DNA of 64,000 nt from Steinernema hermaphroditum (GCA_030435675.1 CM059623.1:1452012-1516011); one strand, 5' to 3'. Shown: positions 24,164 to 36,400, counted from the stretch's first letter. The notes: generated by a model not told the origin, from the letters alone. Translations and numbers: made by a program.

Positions 24164-26463
24164 TAAAATTTATCATTACATGTATAATGCCATGTGATTT
24201 ACTTGAAGTTATAGCAAATTATAAATGGTAAAAAAGGTGCCAGAATGAGGTCATCTCAAGATGGGCTGCTTTAGGACAACTGCATCACTGATCTTTCTGA
24301 GAGCACCTGAATTGCTCGATCACTGAAAGCTGGTGAACCTTGACTTACGGGGAGAGCAACAACAGGAGAGCGAAGCCAGCCCATTATTCATTCTGTACAA
24401 CCTTCAGCAATCTTTGATCTGGCTTATACTGCGGCCACACCTAGAAAATTTTAGTTCAGACGAGCCGCAGCGGCGTCGCCTCTAGAAGACTAGCAGTTGA
24501 TGTCATGGCGTTTCAAAACACAAGTATTGACGCATAAAAATGACTATAGTACTCGCTTATGACGCATATGTAAAGACTTACATAGCTTAGCGAATTGCCA
24601 TCTTTTTCAGAGGACTCAGAGTTGTCTCAAGCAGTTTTGACATTTTTGGATCGCTTTGACAAATTTTCTAGAGAAGCTCACAGTCTGCGAGACTACACAT
24701 GAAAACGAGTTACAAGAAAGTAGCTAGGTAGGGACTACATAGGGTAGAATGTCGGGTAAATACCCAGTGGCGAAATATACGTGGAACCAATGTTTTAGTG
24801 CCCTCAAATACTTTGTTTGGCGATAAGCCGACACCTCATTTCCAAAAGCCAACGGTTCATTTAGCCGAGAGCTCAGAAAATTTTTGTCCACCGAAAAAGC
24901 CCCTCTTTGTGGAAAATCGGGGAAAAAACTCATCCACGTTTAGAATTTTTGGAATGAGATCTGAGATCAGTGTTTGTCAAAGGTCGCCTAACTCAGTTAA
25001 CCTTTAGCAATTACCCCGACGAGTTTTTTAGACTCATTATGCCATAATACGATCATATCGAGATCAGAATCGATATCGTATCGCTCCCTTTTATCCACAA
25101 CTTTTCCACGAGGAGAATTTGCCATAAAATTTTTGTGTTTTGACAAGTCCTTGGTTGTACCGTAGTTGACTCTCCGTTTTGCACACCTCTCATTCACAAA
25201 CTTCTAAAAGAAGTACCGATCTTCCATCCACGATTTTTGCTCCACCAAATGCTGCTCGTGCTGCTTGACTTTTTACACAGCTCAAGTTTGCACGAACCCC
25301 CGAAACTTTTCTTGTTGTCATGTGCTGAAGCGTGACCTCTGACGTGAACTATGACGTTTACTACGTGATCACCGACCATATGGAGGACATCGCGATATAC
25401 GCCCTGAAATGGGAATCCCCCTGCTTCGTTGACCTTTCACATCAGGTTGTCGCGAGTTCTATTGTTTGCAGAGCTGAAGGGTGTCGACTTTTTTTTTGCA
25501 CGACAACCGGTTGTGCGTTGCACTTTTTTGTACTTTTAGTGCACTTTTCTTTTCGACTTTTTTCGGTTCCACTTCTGTTCTGGTTGGATTGTTGTGATCA
25601 GAGTTGGGTGGGTAGCCGAACCGGAAAATCCGTCAAAGCGCTTTAGCTCTGGTAGCGACGAATGGAATAATTCAATAAAGAAATCATTTTTTTTTCAAAA
25701 TACATGATAGTAATTGTAATATGAAACTGGATACATGGCAAATATTTTTGTTTTTACGACGAAATGACTAAATTTGGTTTTTAAATTTAGACGGTGGTAA
25801 AGCAAATGCGATGTATTTTTGGATTTTTTTTTGTGGAAGCGCTTATAGCCTTCAGGGTCCGGTCCCTCCATAGCAAGCAAATCAATGGGATCCTACTACC
25901 GTTTCCTATGACTGTTTCTTGCAATCATTTTTGGATTGTCCTCGCTCACCCCGCCGAACTGTTTCTTCCTCGTTTCAAAGTGTTCCCACTGCAATAGACG
26001 AGCAGACATGGGTCGCAAACAACCGCTTCCCTTCCTGCACGGCGTCAAATGCAATTCCGATTACTTGTCAAACATTCTAAGAGAGTGACCGGTCGATTTT
26101 GTGCGAATATTTCGAACAGTGGGTCACGATCTTCCTCGCTTTGTTGCATCTCACCTTTCCTTCGCTTCTCCTTAGGACGCATTGTTGCACTTCACCACAA
26201 ATTACAACTGTACTAAGTGACAAACCTTTTCTTAAGACCGTGATGAAAACACAAATGTCAAATTGTCATACAAACATATGTCCCCGATGCCGTATAATTT
26301 TCATTAAGTTAGATTATATGAAAAATTCATCGACCTGTGGAGATATGTCTATTATTTTTGCTTCCGCTCTCTTGCAGGCCCATTCCTAAAGGGGTCTGGC
26401 TACCATCACTTACTTCAGATGTTCGTTCCTTCCAGGGAATTTTTGAACAGTAGCAGTCAGTTT

Positions 26464-26510
26464 TGAGCTGCTCATTGCGAACACGTTTGATTTGTAATTG
26501 TTGCACCTCA
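26464..26510 (+). repeat. Truncated tRNA-Thr-like SINE copy
   Basis: GAGCTGCTCATTGCGAACAC, then GTTTGATTTGTAATTG, matches the 5' half of the family. The box B half is missing. Confidence 0.5.
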
Positions 26511-26666
26511 CAACCCTTTGTTTTTCTTCGCTTTTCCTTAGGACGTATCGTTACGCCTCTCAGAACCATCACCACAAATTACAACTGTACTAAGTAACAG
26601 ACCTTTTCTTAAGACCTTGATGAAAACAAAAATATTAGATTGTTAAATGTCATCAATGTATATGTA

Positions 26667-27581
26667 TTGGGTTGATGCATTGAAAATGAGCCCCTTGGTA
26701 AACATCCTTTATTTTTACAATATTTACTCCTGGGGTATAATTGATTGGTGCGCTGTTGAGTACATTTAGCTCTCACTCTACATCATCATTGGCGGCTTGT
26801 CCGTTACATTCCTCTTGATGTTGGGGGTCTATTTTGTTTTTATGATCATTTTTTGGCACCTCGAGATGGCGAAATACGAAGTGATGTATGGACTTCCTAT
26901 GGTAGCATTTGTGTGATGGACGGTGACTGCCTTCTACCACGTACATCCTTGGTTCTTGCCTATTGAATGCACCTACCGCTGCGGTCGTCGTATATCACAG
27001 CATGGGCTAACTCAAAAAGATGGCCGTTTCGGATCACCATGTTCCATCAACTCCAATGTTTCCAAATGGTTAAGTACTATAACAGGGAACGGGGACATGC
27101 AGCAGATAGCCGTCGCTCACAGCTATCATGCCCACATAGTGACTTCACGAGCTCATTTCTACTTTAAGGAAAAAGAGGCCAAATGTAGAAAAAATGGCCC
27201 TTGTATTCCTAAAAAATACGACTCTCCGAGGCCGTGTATTTTCAAGTTGACCCCCACAAAGGCTCTCCACTTTGAGCTGTGAGACTCATGTTCGTTGTTC
27301 GTATAGAGCTCTGTTAGCTCTATCTTACTGTCATCTGTACGCGTCCGTAAATGAAGATATCGGAGAAAGCCACTGAGAATAAGGTGAAGAGGTCGAAAAT
27401 TTGACCAAAACCATTTTTCGATTTTAAACCTCGGGTACTCTACGAACGAGGAATCCGAATGCGGGCCATAAAGTGGGCTGAAGTTGCTGATGCTAGCGGC
27501 AAATACCTTGATTAGATTGTGTGCCTTTTTGGTAATAAATATCTACTTTCAAAAAGGCTCATTTATTATGCATCAACCCAA
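26667..27581. mobile_element. Mariner-ended non-autonomous element, 915 bp
   Basis: The element starts TTGGGTTGATGCATTGAAAA-TGAGCC. Its far end, in reverse complement, starts TTGGGTTGATGCATAATAAA-TGAGCC. Both sides are flanked by TA, the expected Tc1/mariner target duplication. No transposase could be recognised inside; the 119-residue frame at 26923 does not resemble one. It is probably mobilised in trans or dead. The interrupted tandem repeat gives the pre-insertion sequence. Confidence 0.65.
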
Positions 27582-27768
27582 TATATTGTACAATTTTTTC
27601 ATTACGCTGGATTGTATGAAAATTTATCAACTTGGTGAGATGTGTCTGATATTTTTGATGTCAATTGGCAGACATTTTTTCCTAAACGAGATCTGGCTAC
27701 TATCACTTGCTACAGATGTCCGTTCCTTTCATGGCATTTTTTAACAGTAGATCGGTCTCTCTCGTACT

Positions 27769-27857
27769 ATCTGTGTGATTCATTGCGAATGTTCCTCCTT
27801 TGTGATCGATCGGTTCAACGCCGATCCGGGTCTATTGTCTCAAACGGGCGACCGATA
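27769..27857 (+). repeat. tRNA-Thr-like SINE copy
   Basis: CTGTGTGATTCATTGCGAAT (box A region), CTTTGTGATCGATC, GGTTCAACGCCGATCC (box B), GGGTCTATTGTCTCAAACGG (tail). It abuts the third copy of the 36-bp repeat at 27855. Confidence 0.6.
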
Positions 27858-27900
27858 CTAAAAGCCAAGTAACCATGCGGGCGGCAAAATTGGCGTTCAT
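27855..27900 (+). repeat. Third copy of the 36-bp repeat family
   Basis: TACTAAAAGCCAAGTAACCA-TGCGGGCGGCAAAATTGGCG-TTCAT corresponds to the reverse complement of 17991-18040 and to 20720-20756, with several substitutions. Confidence 0.6.
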
Positions 27901-27949
27901 AGAATCGTTTCAAGTGTCACCACAATTGAAGGTCTATCAATCTCGAAGT

Positions 27950-28045
27950 GAACCGGCTCATTGGGAACGTGTGCGATTTGTAATCGGTCGGCTCAACACC
28001 GACCCGGGTCCTTATTGTGTCTGCTGTCTGAAACCGACCGACCCT
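27950..28045 (+). repeat. tRNA-Thr-like SINE copy
   Basis: CGGCTCATTGGGAACGTGTG, CGATTTGTAATCGGTCGGCT, CAACACCGACCC, GGGTCCTTATTGTGTCTGCT, GTCTGAAACCGACCG. The anticodon-loop position reads TTTGTAA (TGT). Confidence 0.6.
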
Positions 28046-28433
28046 AGCATGCGGCCGCTCTGTCGACTGCCTACTGTCCGTCCCGTACAAAGAAAAAAAA
28101 CACACACAGAGACCAAGGAATCTGTTGGTTCTCTTGTTATATATGAGAGAGTAATGAAGATGTCCTTTGATATTTGAGCTTTACCTCTTCACCCACTGGA
28201 ATGATCAAAGTTTTCTGATATCAGTTTTGCGTAGAGCAATGCGATTTGTTGTGTTTCTGTTTGGCCTACATGCATGTACAACTTGTTTTGACAACACAAC
28301 AACAAACTTCTAATTTTCGGTTAGTTTGTTGACAAAAAGATGCAAACACAGGTCTCGCGGTCCATGACATATTCTCTATTCAATTTTTGTGTTCTTTTCA
28401 GTTCGTTGAAATGATTTTAAATTTCGCAACATT

Positions 28434-28497
28434 CGTAATCGCTTAGGGTCAGTTCAACACCGACCTGGGTCCCTATTGTATCTACTGTATCAAACGT
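28434..28497 (+). repeat. Partial tRNA-like SINE copy
   Basis: CAGTTCAACACCGACCTGGG, then TCCCTATTGTATCTACTGTA and TCAAACG: box B and tail of the family without a clear box A. Confidence 0.5.
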
Positions 28498-29858
28498 GTC
28501 TGCTATCTCAACGACCGTGAAGAGAATCGTGATTCCAAAATCGTCGCTCGCCACATATTCGTGCATAGAACACAATTTACTTTGGCTAAGGATTGCTTAT
28601 GCATTTAAGGTTGAGGGCGAATCGAGTCGTGTATTTTTGTATTCTACCTTTACATGCCTGGATCATTCACATTGCGGCGATCGGTCGGGTAGCCCACTCA
28701 GTCACTGGATTTTTGAAGCCTTGCGTCTTTCATTTGTGACCAAATATTTTTGCATTGTTATTTTGTAACCTCGAAGAGAAAATGAAATTTTTGTACATGT
28801 CAATCGGTGATATTTTGTACTTCAAACATGCTAGGAAAATCAGTGATGTAGGCGTGATTAAGATAGCGTACGCTGTTTGGAAATATTTAACGGTTTCCGA
28901 CGCATCATGAAATCAATGTTGTTCCAGGCCCTTCAGTAATCAATCACCTCCACACCGCTGCCAGCTATTTAACACGGCAAATCGCTTTAGTCGATACTTA
29001 TCTGTTATTTACTCAACTATATGCTATTTGCACGCCCTTGTTTGTTTATTCTACACCGAATGTTACACGTTGTGCGGACTGCAATGTGTCACGACCCATA
29101 CAGATGAACAGCTATACTCTTTGTTTTTATGTCTTTGCCATGTGGCTCCGCAAAGAGATGTTAGGTTGTCCGACACTGAAAGACGATCCTACTCTTTAGA
29201 TTCCTTCAGATTCTGGCTAACTTTTGTCCCAATTCTTAAGTGTCCCTCATACATTTTGCAGCTGATGAAAGGGATGACTATCAAGTTGTCCACAAATCGG
29301 TTTGAGGATTTGGCAATTCAAATAATGTATTTTTGCGGTTGTAATTCTCCTGTTATAATTCAGTAACGTGGCTAATGAAATTCTACAAAAGAACTATACA
29401 TGTGCCTATCAGTTACATTTGCATGATAGCTCGGTTGAGTGGCTACTGGCTTCGTGTTCCAGGCCTTCTGGGAGCCGGGGCGGTCACTTGGCCAACAACG
29501 GCGGCCGAGAACGACCGCTCACTCAAATCATTTGGCGGACCTCCGAGAGAGCGACTGGATTATTGCAATATGTTTTGTGATTTTTGAACATTCAATGAAC
29601 TAAAAAGCTTGCAATGCCTGATCTGTGGAAACCATCTTCTAGAGCTTTCGGAGACGGATACTATCATACAATAACAACCGTTCAGTTTGACAATTTTCAT
29701 CTCGTTTTTTTAGCGGAAAGGTGATAATCGAAGTTATTTGCATTATTTTTATCATTCAGTCCATCCCCTCAGGCTGATAACTCGCAATGATCGGTATCAA
29801 AGAAAAGATCACTTTCCCCTTTACTTCCTTATTCTTTCTCAAAATCGAAGTTCATTTA

Positions 29859-31157
29859 CAGGGTGACCACCCTAAAGTGTGACATGAAGAACACGATTTT
29901 TTCATCAAAAAATGCATTTATTTCGGGAAACCAATAATACCACGTAATTAAGCACGCAAAAATACATCTATAGCGTGAATTTCACTCGAAATGGCCGCCT
30001 TGCGCGTCGATACAGGCCTGGACTCGCTTCTTGAAATTTTCGACGACCGCCGCGAGGGTTTCCAGGCTAATTTCGTCCCAGGCTTGAAGGAGATCGCGCT
30101 TCAGGTCCTCCACGGTGGCGTGGCGTCTTCGGCAGGCCTTCTCCTCCAAAATGGACCATATCGCGTAATCCATAGGGTTCAAATCGGGGGAATTTGAGGG
30201 CCAAATTGACTTGTCCCAAAACCACGGAATTTGGTCCTCCATGAAGCTCATTGTCGATTTTGATCCGTGGGCGGGGGCCCAATCCTGCTGGAGCACCCAA
30301 TCGTGGTCGGGGAAGTGTTTTTCGGTCCAGGGAATCAGAAGCTTCACCAAGATCTTTTATTGCTACACCTGAGAGTCCATTTCCGCACCTTTTTCAACGA
30401 AAACCGGGAAAATTTTTCTAGTTGCGCAGATTTCGCCCCAAACCATCACAGAATTGGGGAAATGGCTTGTTTTAACGTGCTTCGTACGCGAGGAGCCTTT
30501 CTGCAGCAGGTAACAGTGATTCTGAGAGTTGTGGACCGCTTAAATGGTAAAAATCTTCTCATCGGATAAGACCACATTGGCGAATCCGGACCCGCGGCTC
30601 TCAGCTCTCAGCTTCTTGCACTTCTGAAGCCGTTCGGCCTTTTTCGCATCGGTTAGCAGGTGTCCGCGGCTTATTTTGTAGCTCTTGAAATGCAGATCCT
30701 CGGTGACAAGCTTGTACATCGATGCGTAGCCGATTGTGTACGTCTTGGCCAGCTTCATGATGGATCGGTCGGGATTGCGCTTGATCATCTTCCGAACGGC
30801 CTCTCGGACTTGTGGAGTTCTTGCAGTCCTTTCTCTTCCGCTTCGGGGACGGTCCTTGACGTCGCCAGTTTCCCAGAATCGGTCCAGCACGCGTTTGACG
30901 GCATCTCGGCGAAGTTTGAGGGTCTTGCAAATCTCGGGATTCGACCTTCCGCCGCAATGGAGCTCAACGATCGCGGAACGCACACTTTCGGAGACCATTT
31001 TTACCCTGAATAACAGCAAATACAGAGCTAATAACAGTTAATATAGGGTAAAAACGGTCGCGAAACACGAATAAAACAGACAAAACGCGCGGCGATGCGG
31101 AAAAAATATCGAAAATTGAGCGACAAAGCTATGTCACACTTTAGGGTGGTCACTCTG
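29859..31157 (-). mobile_element. maT-like (DD37D) Tc1/mariner transposon, 1299 bp
   Basis: Terminal inverted repeats CAG(G/A)GTGACCACCCTAAA-GTGTGACAT match 26 of 27 bases (29859-29885 and 31131-31157) and are flanked by TA on both sides. The single gene inside runs on the minus strand and is interrupted by stops, so the copy cannot move by itself, although its ends look intact. Confidence 0.9.
29982..30998 (-). pseudogene. maT-type transposase with three in-frame stops
   Basis: Conceptual length is about 338 residues, normal for the family. The N-terminus is a helix-turn-helix DNA-binding region (about residues 1-60; VSESVRSAIVELH... and GRSNPEICKTLKL) followed by the basic RPRSGRER linker. 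Catalytic acidic residues are all present: D in VVLSDEK, D in LQQDWAPAH and D in SPDLNPMDY. The last two are separated by 37 residues, the DD37D spacing of the maT clade known from nematodes and insects. Premature stops lie at 30540-30542, 30363-30365 and 30357-30359; the frame is otherwise continuous with no frameshift. The copy is therefore recently inactivated by point mutations. Confidence 0.85.
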
Positions 31158-32191
31158 TATTTCGGGCAAATGCTGGCGAACAATTTCCGAAATGTGGTTC
31201 TTATCGCTCACCTTATTAATTATCCCTAAACCCTATGCAACATCTTCACGAATCGAATTGTTTTAGAAGGTCCTAATGAGTTCTGCTCAAATCAGATTTT
31301 TGACTTTCCGTACGCTTTTCTTATTGGTATGTTGCTGCATAAATGCATTACCGAACAGGCCTAGAAGGCTTCACAACTTCCTAGTTTCACAAAGGCTATG
31401 GCTAATAACTCTCAAGTATTCAGCTCTCGAATTGGCTCAGACGAAAAAGAATCACTTTGCCCTTTTCGTTCCTGGTTCTTCTGCGAATACGAACTACAAG
31501 TTAAAACTTCAATTATCTCGCACGCCTTCTGAGGGACGTCTGCAAAAAATCGATTTCCCATCGGCACGCACCAACCATTAGGTCACGGCTGGTGTAAGTG
31601 TCCTTTTTTATCCGTCAAACGAGAGCCGAAGGACTACTTTCGATAATCCAAATCGAGTTTTTCTCAAAGTGCGATTTTTTGGCCAATGCGTCAGCGGCGA
31701 ACGATGACCGTGTGGATTTGCTGTGTCCTCAGGGTGCAAGTAGTGCTGCTAAAACGTTTGTTTTCATTGCCCATTCAATTCGGCGCTTTCCCGCTAATTC
31801 GCTTTAAGGGTGTAGTCCTGATTCTTCTTCTGGTGAACTCAACAGAACGAAAACATATTTACGTGTAGACACTTCGTTCAATTGTTGGGCGTACATATGA
31901 AATGTTTATTTTTGAGTGTCGGTCGGGTTTTCGTGGTCTTTCCTATATCTCGAAGAACGGAGTCACCTGAATAAAGATGAAGGAGTACCTAAAAAGGTTG
32001 GACATATTGCTGATCTGGCGTTGGACTTGATGTGGGTCTTAACACGAAGGATTTGGATCAGAATGATTTGAATTTTATTTTTGTGTAAAACTTGAGCTCT
32101 CTTGACCTCTTCGGGTGGCTTCTTTCATCTGGTGATCTTATAGCGCGTTTTATATACATATGAATGTCATTTCTGAGCGATAGTGTGCCGA

Positions 32192-32258
32192 TCAGGAGCC
32201 GGTACCGGGAGAAACGGCTCGAGGCCAGGCTCGAATCCTGCCTGAGGATGGACATTTT
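32192..32258 (+). repeat. tRNA-like element, forward member of a second inverted pair
   Basis: GAGAAACGGCTCGAGGCCAG, then GCTCGAATCCTGCCTGAGGA: a T-arm/box B-like structure. A matching element lies in reverse orientation at 32350-32405. Confidence 0.5.
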
Positions 32259-32349
32259 TGTTGTCGATGATAACCATTTTTATCTTGGATAAATAGACAG
32301 GAGAAAAGTTTGTGACCTGGGTAAACCAACATAATTGAAATTTAAAATG

Positions 32350-32405
32350 TTTGTACTCAGGGTGGATTCGAACCCGCCTCGAGTCGTTTCTTCTGGTTCT
32401 TTGGG
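32350..32405 (-). repeat. tRNA-like element, reverse member of the second pair
   Basis: The minus strand reads AGAAGAAACGACTCGAGGCG, then GGTTCGAATCCACCCTGAGT, matching 32192-32258. Box B ends face each other, as in the 22938/23138 pair. Confidence 0.5.
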
Positions 32406-34176
32406 TTCCCACAGAGAGCCCTGACTTGCGTACTATTGGATCGTTCCCAATTGACGATGTCAATTGACTATAATTAATTCCTACGGCCTCAATCTTAATC
32501 CTCTCTATATATTACCATTTTACCATTTTTAAGATTTTTGTCTAACCACAGAGGGATCATAAGGAATCAAATCACCTTCCACTACAGCCTCGCAGGATTG
32601 TACATCTTCAATGTGACTCAGCTTCTTTAGCGCTATCTTAGTGGTGGACAGTTAAATTATTTCATTTAAATTTTCAATTTCAATTCATGGTTTCGAATTC
32701 AGTGACAGCCTGTCGCCTACAAGGTAAACTAAGATGGGCCATAGAACGGTGAACATGGCGACCAAAGTGTCGTCGTGATCCAAAATTCGACATTGATTAA
32801 TAAAGAGTCCCTCTAAACTGGAATGGGGAAGTGTAATGTCATCATAGTGACGATAATTCACTTTCCGGATCACTTCGGAAATGACCTTTAGTTCCTCGTT
32901 CTATATCACATGTCGTGTGAAGCGATATGTATGTAGGTTAAGACGTCGGATGCATCCAGTTCGTCGCGTCTGGTTGTCTCTCGCGCGGTCTATACAGGAA
33001 CTGACGTGACACTGTTTTTGTGACTGTCTGGCTGTGCGATTCTTCGCGTTTCAATTGGGCGACTTTGGGGAAAAAGAACGTGGATGACGTGCATGCATCA
33101 ATTTCGGGAATACGATATTTGGAAGTTTTCCTTCATCAGTCTACATGTCCAACGTTTTACGCTTTATTTTATTTTTGAGTGAGGTATATTGTGGCATTTT
33201 TCATGATTAGTGCGCTCCTGAATGCTTATTCATCTCATCCCATTATGCATACATCATTGCGCAAAAGAATATCATTTCCTTATGACCATTTCCGTTAAGA
33301 ATGTGGCTCCTCTTCTCACATTCTGACGAATTACAGACTTCCGGAAAAAGCGAATTAATTAGTGATTCGCTCGTGGAAGTGAGAAAATGTAGATGTAGAC
33401 GTGCGTAAATCAGTGATCCCAATGAGTACCGACATGAAATGGTTTATATACCCCTTTTCGCTCCGACCGTTCAGAGGGACCGGTGCGAGCGTGCACAGAT
33501 GAGCAGAGAAAAAGCACACTTTGTTTTTGGGCTGTAAATGCCACTGTAAATCTGCTGTAAATCTATAAATGCCACTCTGCCACTGAAAATCTGTGAATCT
33601 GTCTTTGGGCGCTTTTTATGCACTGTTCTGACCTTGAAGAGAAGCTTTTACAACAAATATCAAGCGGCAAGCAAGCCGCTATTCTACCTGAAGAATGTTC
33701 TGAAGAGTTGTAGTCAAAAAGTGTTAATAAAAAGCTTATTGTGGCATGATGTCTTTTGTCAACGGCCGCGTTGTGGTCGCTGGAATGAACTGCCACTAAT
33801 CCATGCCACTATGTATTCACACTGCTGGACTGACATGTTCAATGAGGACGTCTGCGTATTGTTACAAAGGACGTTCATTGAAATTGAGAGTGAATGGTGT
33901 TGTGCTATGGAAAAGAATAGTGAATTCTCTGTTCTCTCTCCTTGTCACTCACTATGGAATATTTTTGTTTTGTCGCTTATTGTCCGCGACGCCTTTTTCG
34001 CGCCCTTTAAGCGCTAAAGGTCATGCGGGTAGCAGCACACTAGTGGCCTTGCATCAGCAAGCAATTTCGGCTTTTCGTATAGAGATACTGTATGTCTGAA
34101 AAGATGATATCGTTTTCATCGAACTCTAACACAGATGACCCGATAACCTAGTGTTAGTGAACCGACTACTTGTAAA

Positions 34177-34280
34177 CTGTCTGTGTGGCTCATTGCGAAC
34201 GCGCTGGATTTGTAATCGGTCGGAGTTGGTTCGACGCCGGCCTCAGTCGTCAATTTAGCCTTCTGTCTCAAACTGACCGC
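34177..34280 (+). repeat. tRNA-Thr-like SINE copy, best preserved
   Basis: CTGTCTGTGTGGCTCATTGC, GAACGCGCTGGATTTGTAAT, CGGTCGGAGTTGGTTCGACG, CCGGCC, then the tail TTCTGTCTCAAACTGACCG. Box A- and box B-like blocks are at tRNA spacing and the anticodon loop reads TTTGTAA. Confidence 0.65.
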
Positions 34281-34529
34281 TCTTGCTTCCTCATACTGCG
34301 TAGTCTAAAAAATGGACACCTATGTAGACAGACGTCTGAATTGTGATTTCCGTAAACTCGTCGAATCTGATATTGCTCGTAGTGGTCTTCAAAAGAGGGC
34401 ACTTTAAGCAGAAGTCTAGAAAACGTCAGAGTCAGGTCAGGTAATCGATTGTCATTCACTTATTAAGTAGAAGATCCATAAAGGCAATATTTGCGAAGTT
34501 GCACAAACAATGACCGTCCTGACTGTTAA

Positions 34530-34566
34530 CCACGTTTCTTCATTGCCTTGCTACGAAGAAACGTGG
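34530..34566. repeat. 12-bp perfect hairpin, 13-nt loop
   Basis: CCACGTTTCTTC (34530-34541) and GAAGAAACGTGG (34555-34566) are exact reverse complements. No coding or transposon context explains it. It is too short for a typical miRNA precursor. Confidence 0.6.
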
Positions 34567-35601
34567 GTACACATATATTCCATTTTGGGCTTGTTTTTCT
34601 CGAGCCTCTTTGTTTCCGTGGATACTAAAATAGCCTGTTTCCACGAGTTCTTTTATGGGACACGTTGCATTGTTCCATCTTTTCGAGAATATGTATACTG
34701 AACGTGAGTTTGATATGAAAGACCTTTGTTTTTGAAATACAAAGCTTTCCCCCGACGGGCTTCCTCTTGCTCACTCTTTTGACTCATTTTTCTGGGAACA
34801 TCGGCTTCCTTTGAACGACCTCTGACTTAGACAGTGTCACCATTGAAATGTTAACTCATCGATGATCTCCACATGACGCACAAAGTTTCGAACACAGCAC
34901 TTTTGATTGAATCATACTCAGCCGTCCGACGCTGTTATGCGTCCTATCGTGTCTCGTCTGTCTAATCTAGTTGTCTGTCCGTCTGTCGGCACCGATAAGG
35001 GACATAACAGAGTGCTCTGTGCCTGTTTACGCCCTTCGCGAGCATTTCGAAGAACGAACGTTCGATGAGAAAATAGGCGTTAATTTATTGTTTTCCTTCG
35101 ATGTAGGAGGCACCTAATGGGTTTAGTCGAAAAGCCGAGCTAAGCTCATCCTCCAGCCGCCTCCCCCTCACCACAATCCTGGTTTTCGGGCTTCGTGGAA
35201 TCCATTTTCTAGTCTAGCCGCGTGATACGGAAGTCACATTTAATTTCATTAGTCTATGCACGATGCCTTTCCGAGAAGGACAAGTGGACGGATTCGTGCT
35301 TAACCGTGAAGTGTCCTTTGCTACATATCTAATTTTATCCGTTCGTGCTAGGTGTCTGGAATGGGAAAGTTTGAACTCGATGACTAGTGCGGGAACTTTT
35401 TGAATTCATTAAATGTTTGGAAGAACTATAAATGTCGACTGACAGGGGAACCTTGCCGAGTGATACGACCTTGGGCCATGAGGCCGCTGAGTTTATATGT
35501 CTTCGACTCCACAGCCCACCCTCTATCCATTCCATAACACTGCAGCCCGATCGGCGCATCAATTCGTCAGGTTCCTTTGTGTTCCCAATGTTCCCAGTGG
35601 G

Positions 35602-36400
35602 AACTCCAAGGACTCCAAGTTTGACGGTTTCGACTTATCTAGCTGAGGCAGTGGTACTTTTAGAGTTTCTCTATGTTCATCGTGATTCATTTTTACCCGC
35701 TTCGTCAGCCTAATATCCTATAGAGATAACCAATGTTATCCTGAAAGCGTTCGAGTTAGAGCACTATCATTATTCAACCTTTTCATCTTCATCGAGGATC
35801 CTTTTTGAGTATTTTCTTCAAGAAATTTTGAGTGAGTTGTGAGTCATGGAATGCTCCCATCGGTGACAAGGGCTCCAAATCTAACCGTTTCCTGCTGGAT
35901 GGATCGAGTTTTGGTCGTCCAGTGGCAGTTTGAAGTTTCTCTGCGTGCTTATTGTTGCTACTCCGTTTTTTTTCGTTCCTAACCGGTTCAGTCGAAGCCA
36001 GACAAATAGCGTGTCAAGATAAACAAAAGCAATGCTATCCTGAAAGTGTTCTAGAGGGCCATTGTTGGTCAAAGACGAAATTTTTGCATACCTGAAATAT
36101 TCCTTAAATTTTTGATCGATTGACGAAAACTCCATCTGCTCAAATACTTATAAGGGACCTTTTTGTGGTCCGGTCGCTGGCCCGAAGAAAATGTTCCGAA
36201 GTCTTTTGGTTCTTTCCTTTTCCTTCGATTGTTCAACGGTACTTTGAAAGTTCTCTGTGTGCACTCACTTTCATTTCCTTGTGAGTCAGAAAGAGTTCTT
36301 AGCGGTGATAAGTCAGATGGTATCCTGTTTGATGTACCTTTGGTTGTTCAGGGGTGCTTTGAATTTTCGCTGTGTGTTCATTTTTGGTTGTTTGTTACAC
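35602..36400 (+). repeat. Diverged tandem units (four copies)
   Basis: A block of the form GGCAGTTTGAAGTTTCTCTG-(C/T)GTGTTCAT recurs at about 35651, 35922, 36236 and 36351, with neighbouring shared pieces (CTCCAA..TCTAACCGTTT; ATGCTATCCTGAAAGTGTTC). Spacing is irregular (271, 314, 115 bp), as expected for old duplications. Confidence 0.55.

Larger units (their letters stand above)
26142..27790 (+). repeat. Tandem duplication (about 360-bp units), second unit split by a transposon
   Basis: Unit 1 is 26142-26497. Unit 2 starts at 26498 (both start TTGTTGCA(T/C)CTCAC). They share CTTAGGACG(C/T)AT, CACCACAAATTACAACTGTA and CCTTTTCTTAAGACC. After 26666 unit 2 is interrupted and resumes at 27582 (TTTTTTCATTA..TGGATTGTATGAAAA), matching unit 1 from about 26298. 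Both units end in a tRNA-like SINE head. Confidence 0.7.
16069..29858. other. Gene desert, first part: repeats and oriented ATTTTTG heptamers
   Basis: No exon could be supported. Short frames are numerous but lack homology. The region holds SINE-like copies, tRNA-like inverted pairs, a 36-bp inverted repeat pair (17991/20727), a tandem duplication split by a mariner-type element (26142-27790), a GC island (21290-21800) and dozens of + strand ATTTTTG heptamers. Examples with exact positions are 17150, 17300, 17420, 18196, 18772, 18934, 19141, 19262, 19731, 20038, 20198, 20276 and 20540. Confidence 0.6.

Noticed and set aside
26923..27282. 119-residue frame inside the mariner-ended element as a transposase
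   Set aside because: No mariner signature (WVPHEL, YSPDLAPSD-type) and no DDE/D pattern in any frame.
31276..31581. 101-residue secreted peptide candidate
   Set aside because: The hydrophobic N-terminus is suggestive, but there is no conserved motif, TATA or splice structure, and it sits just outside the maT element in desert.
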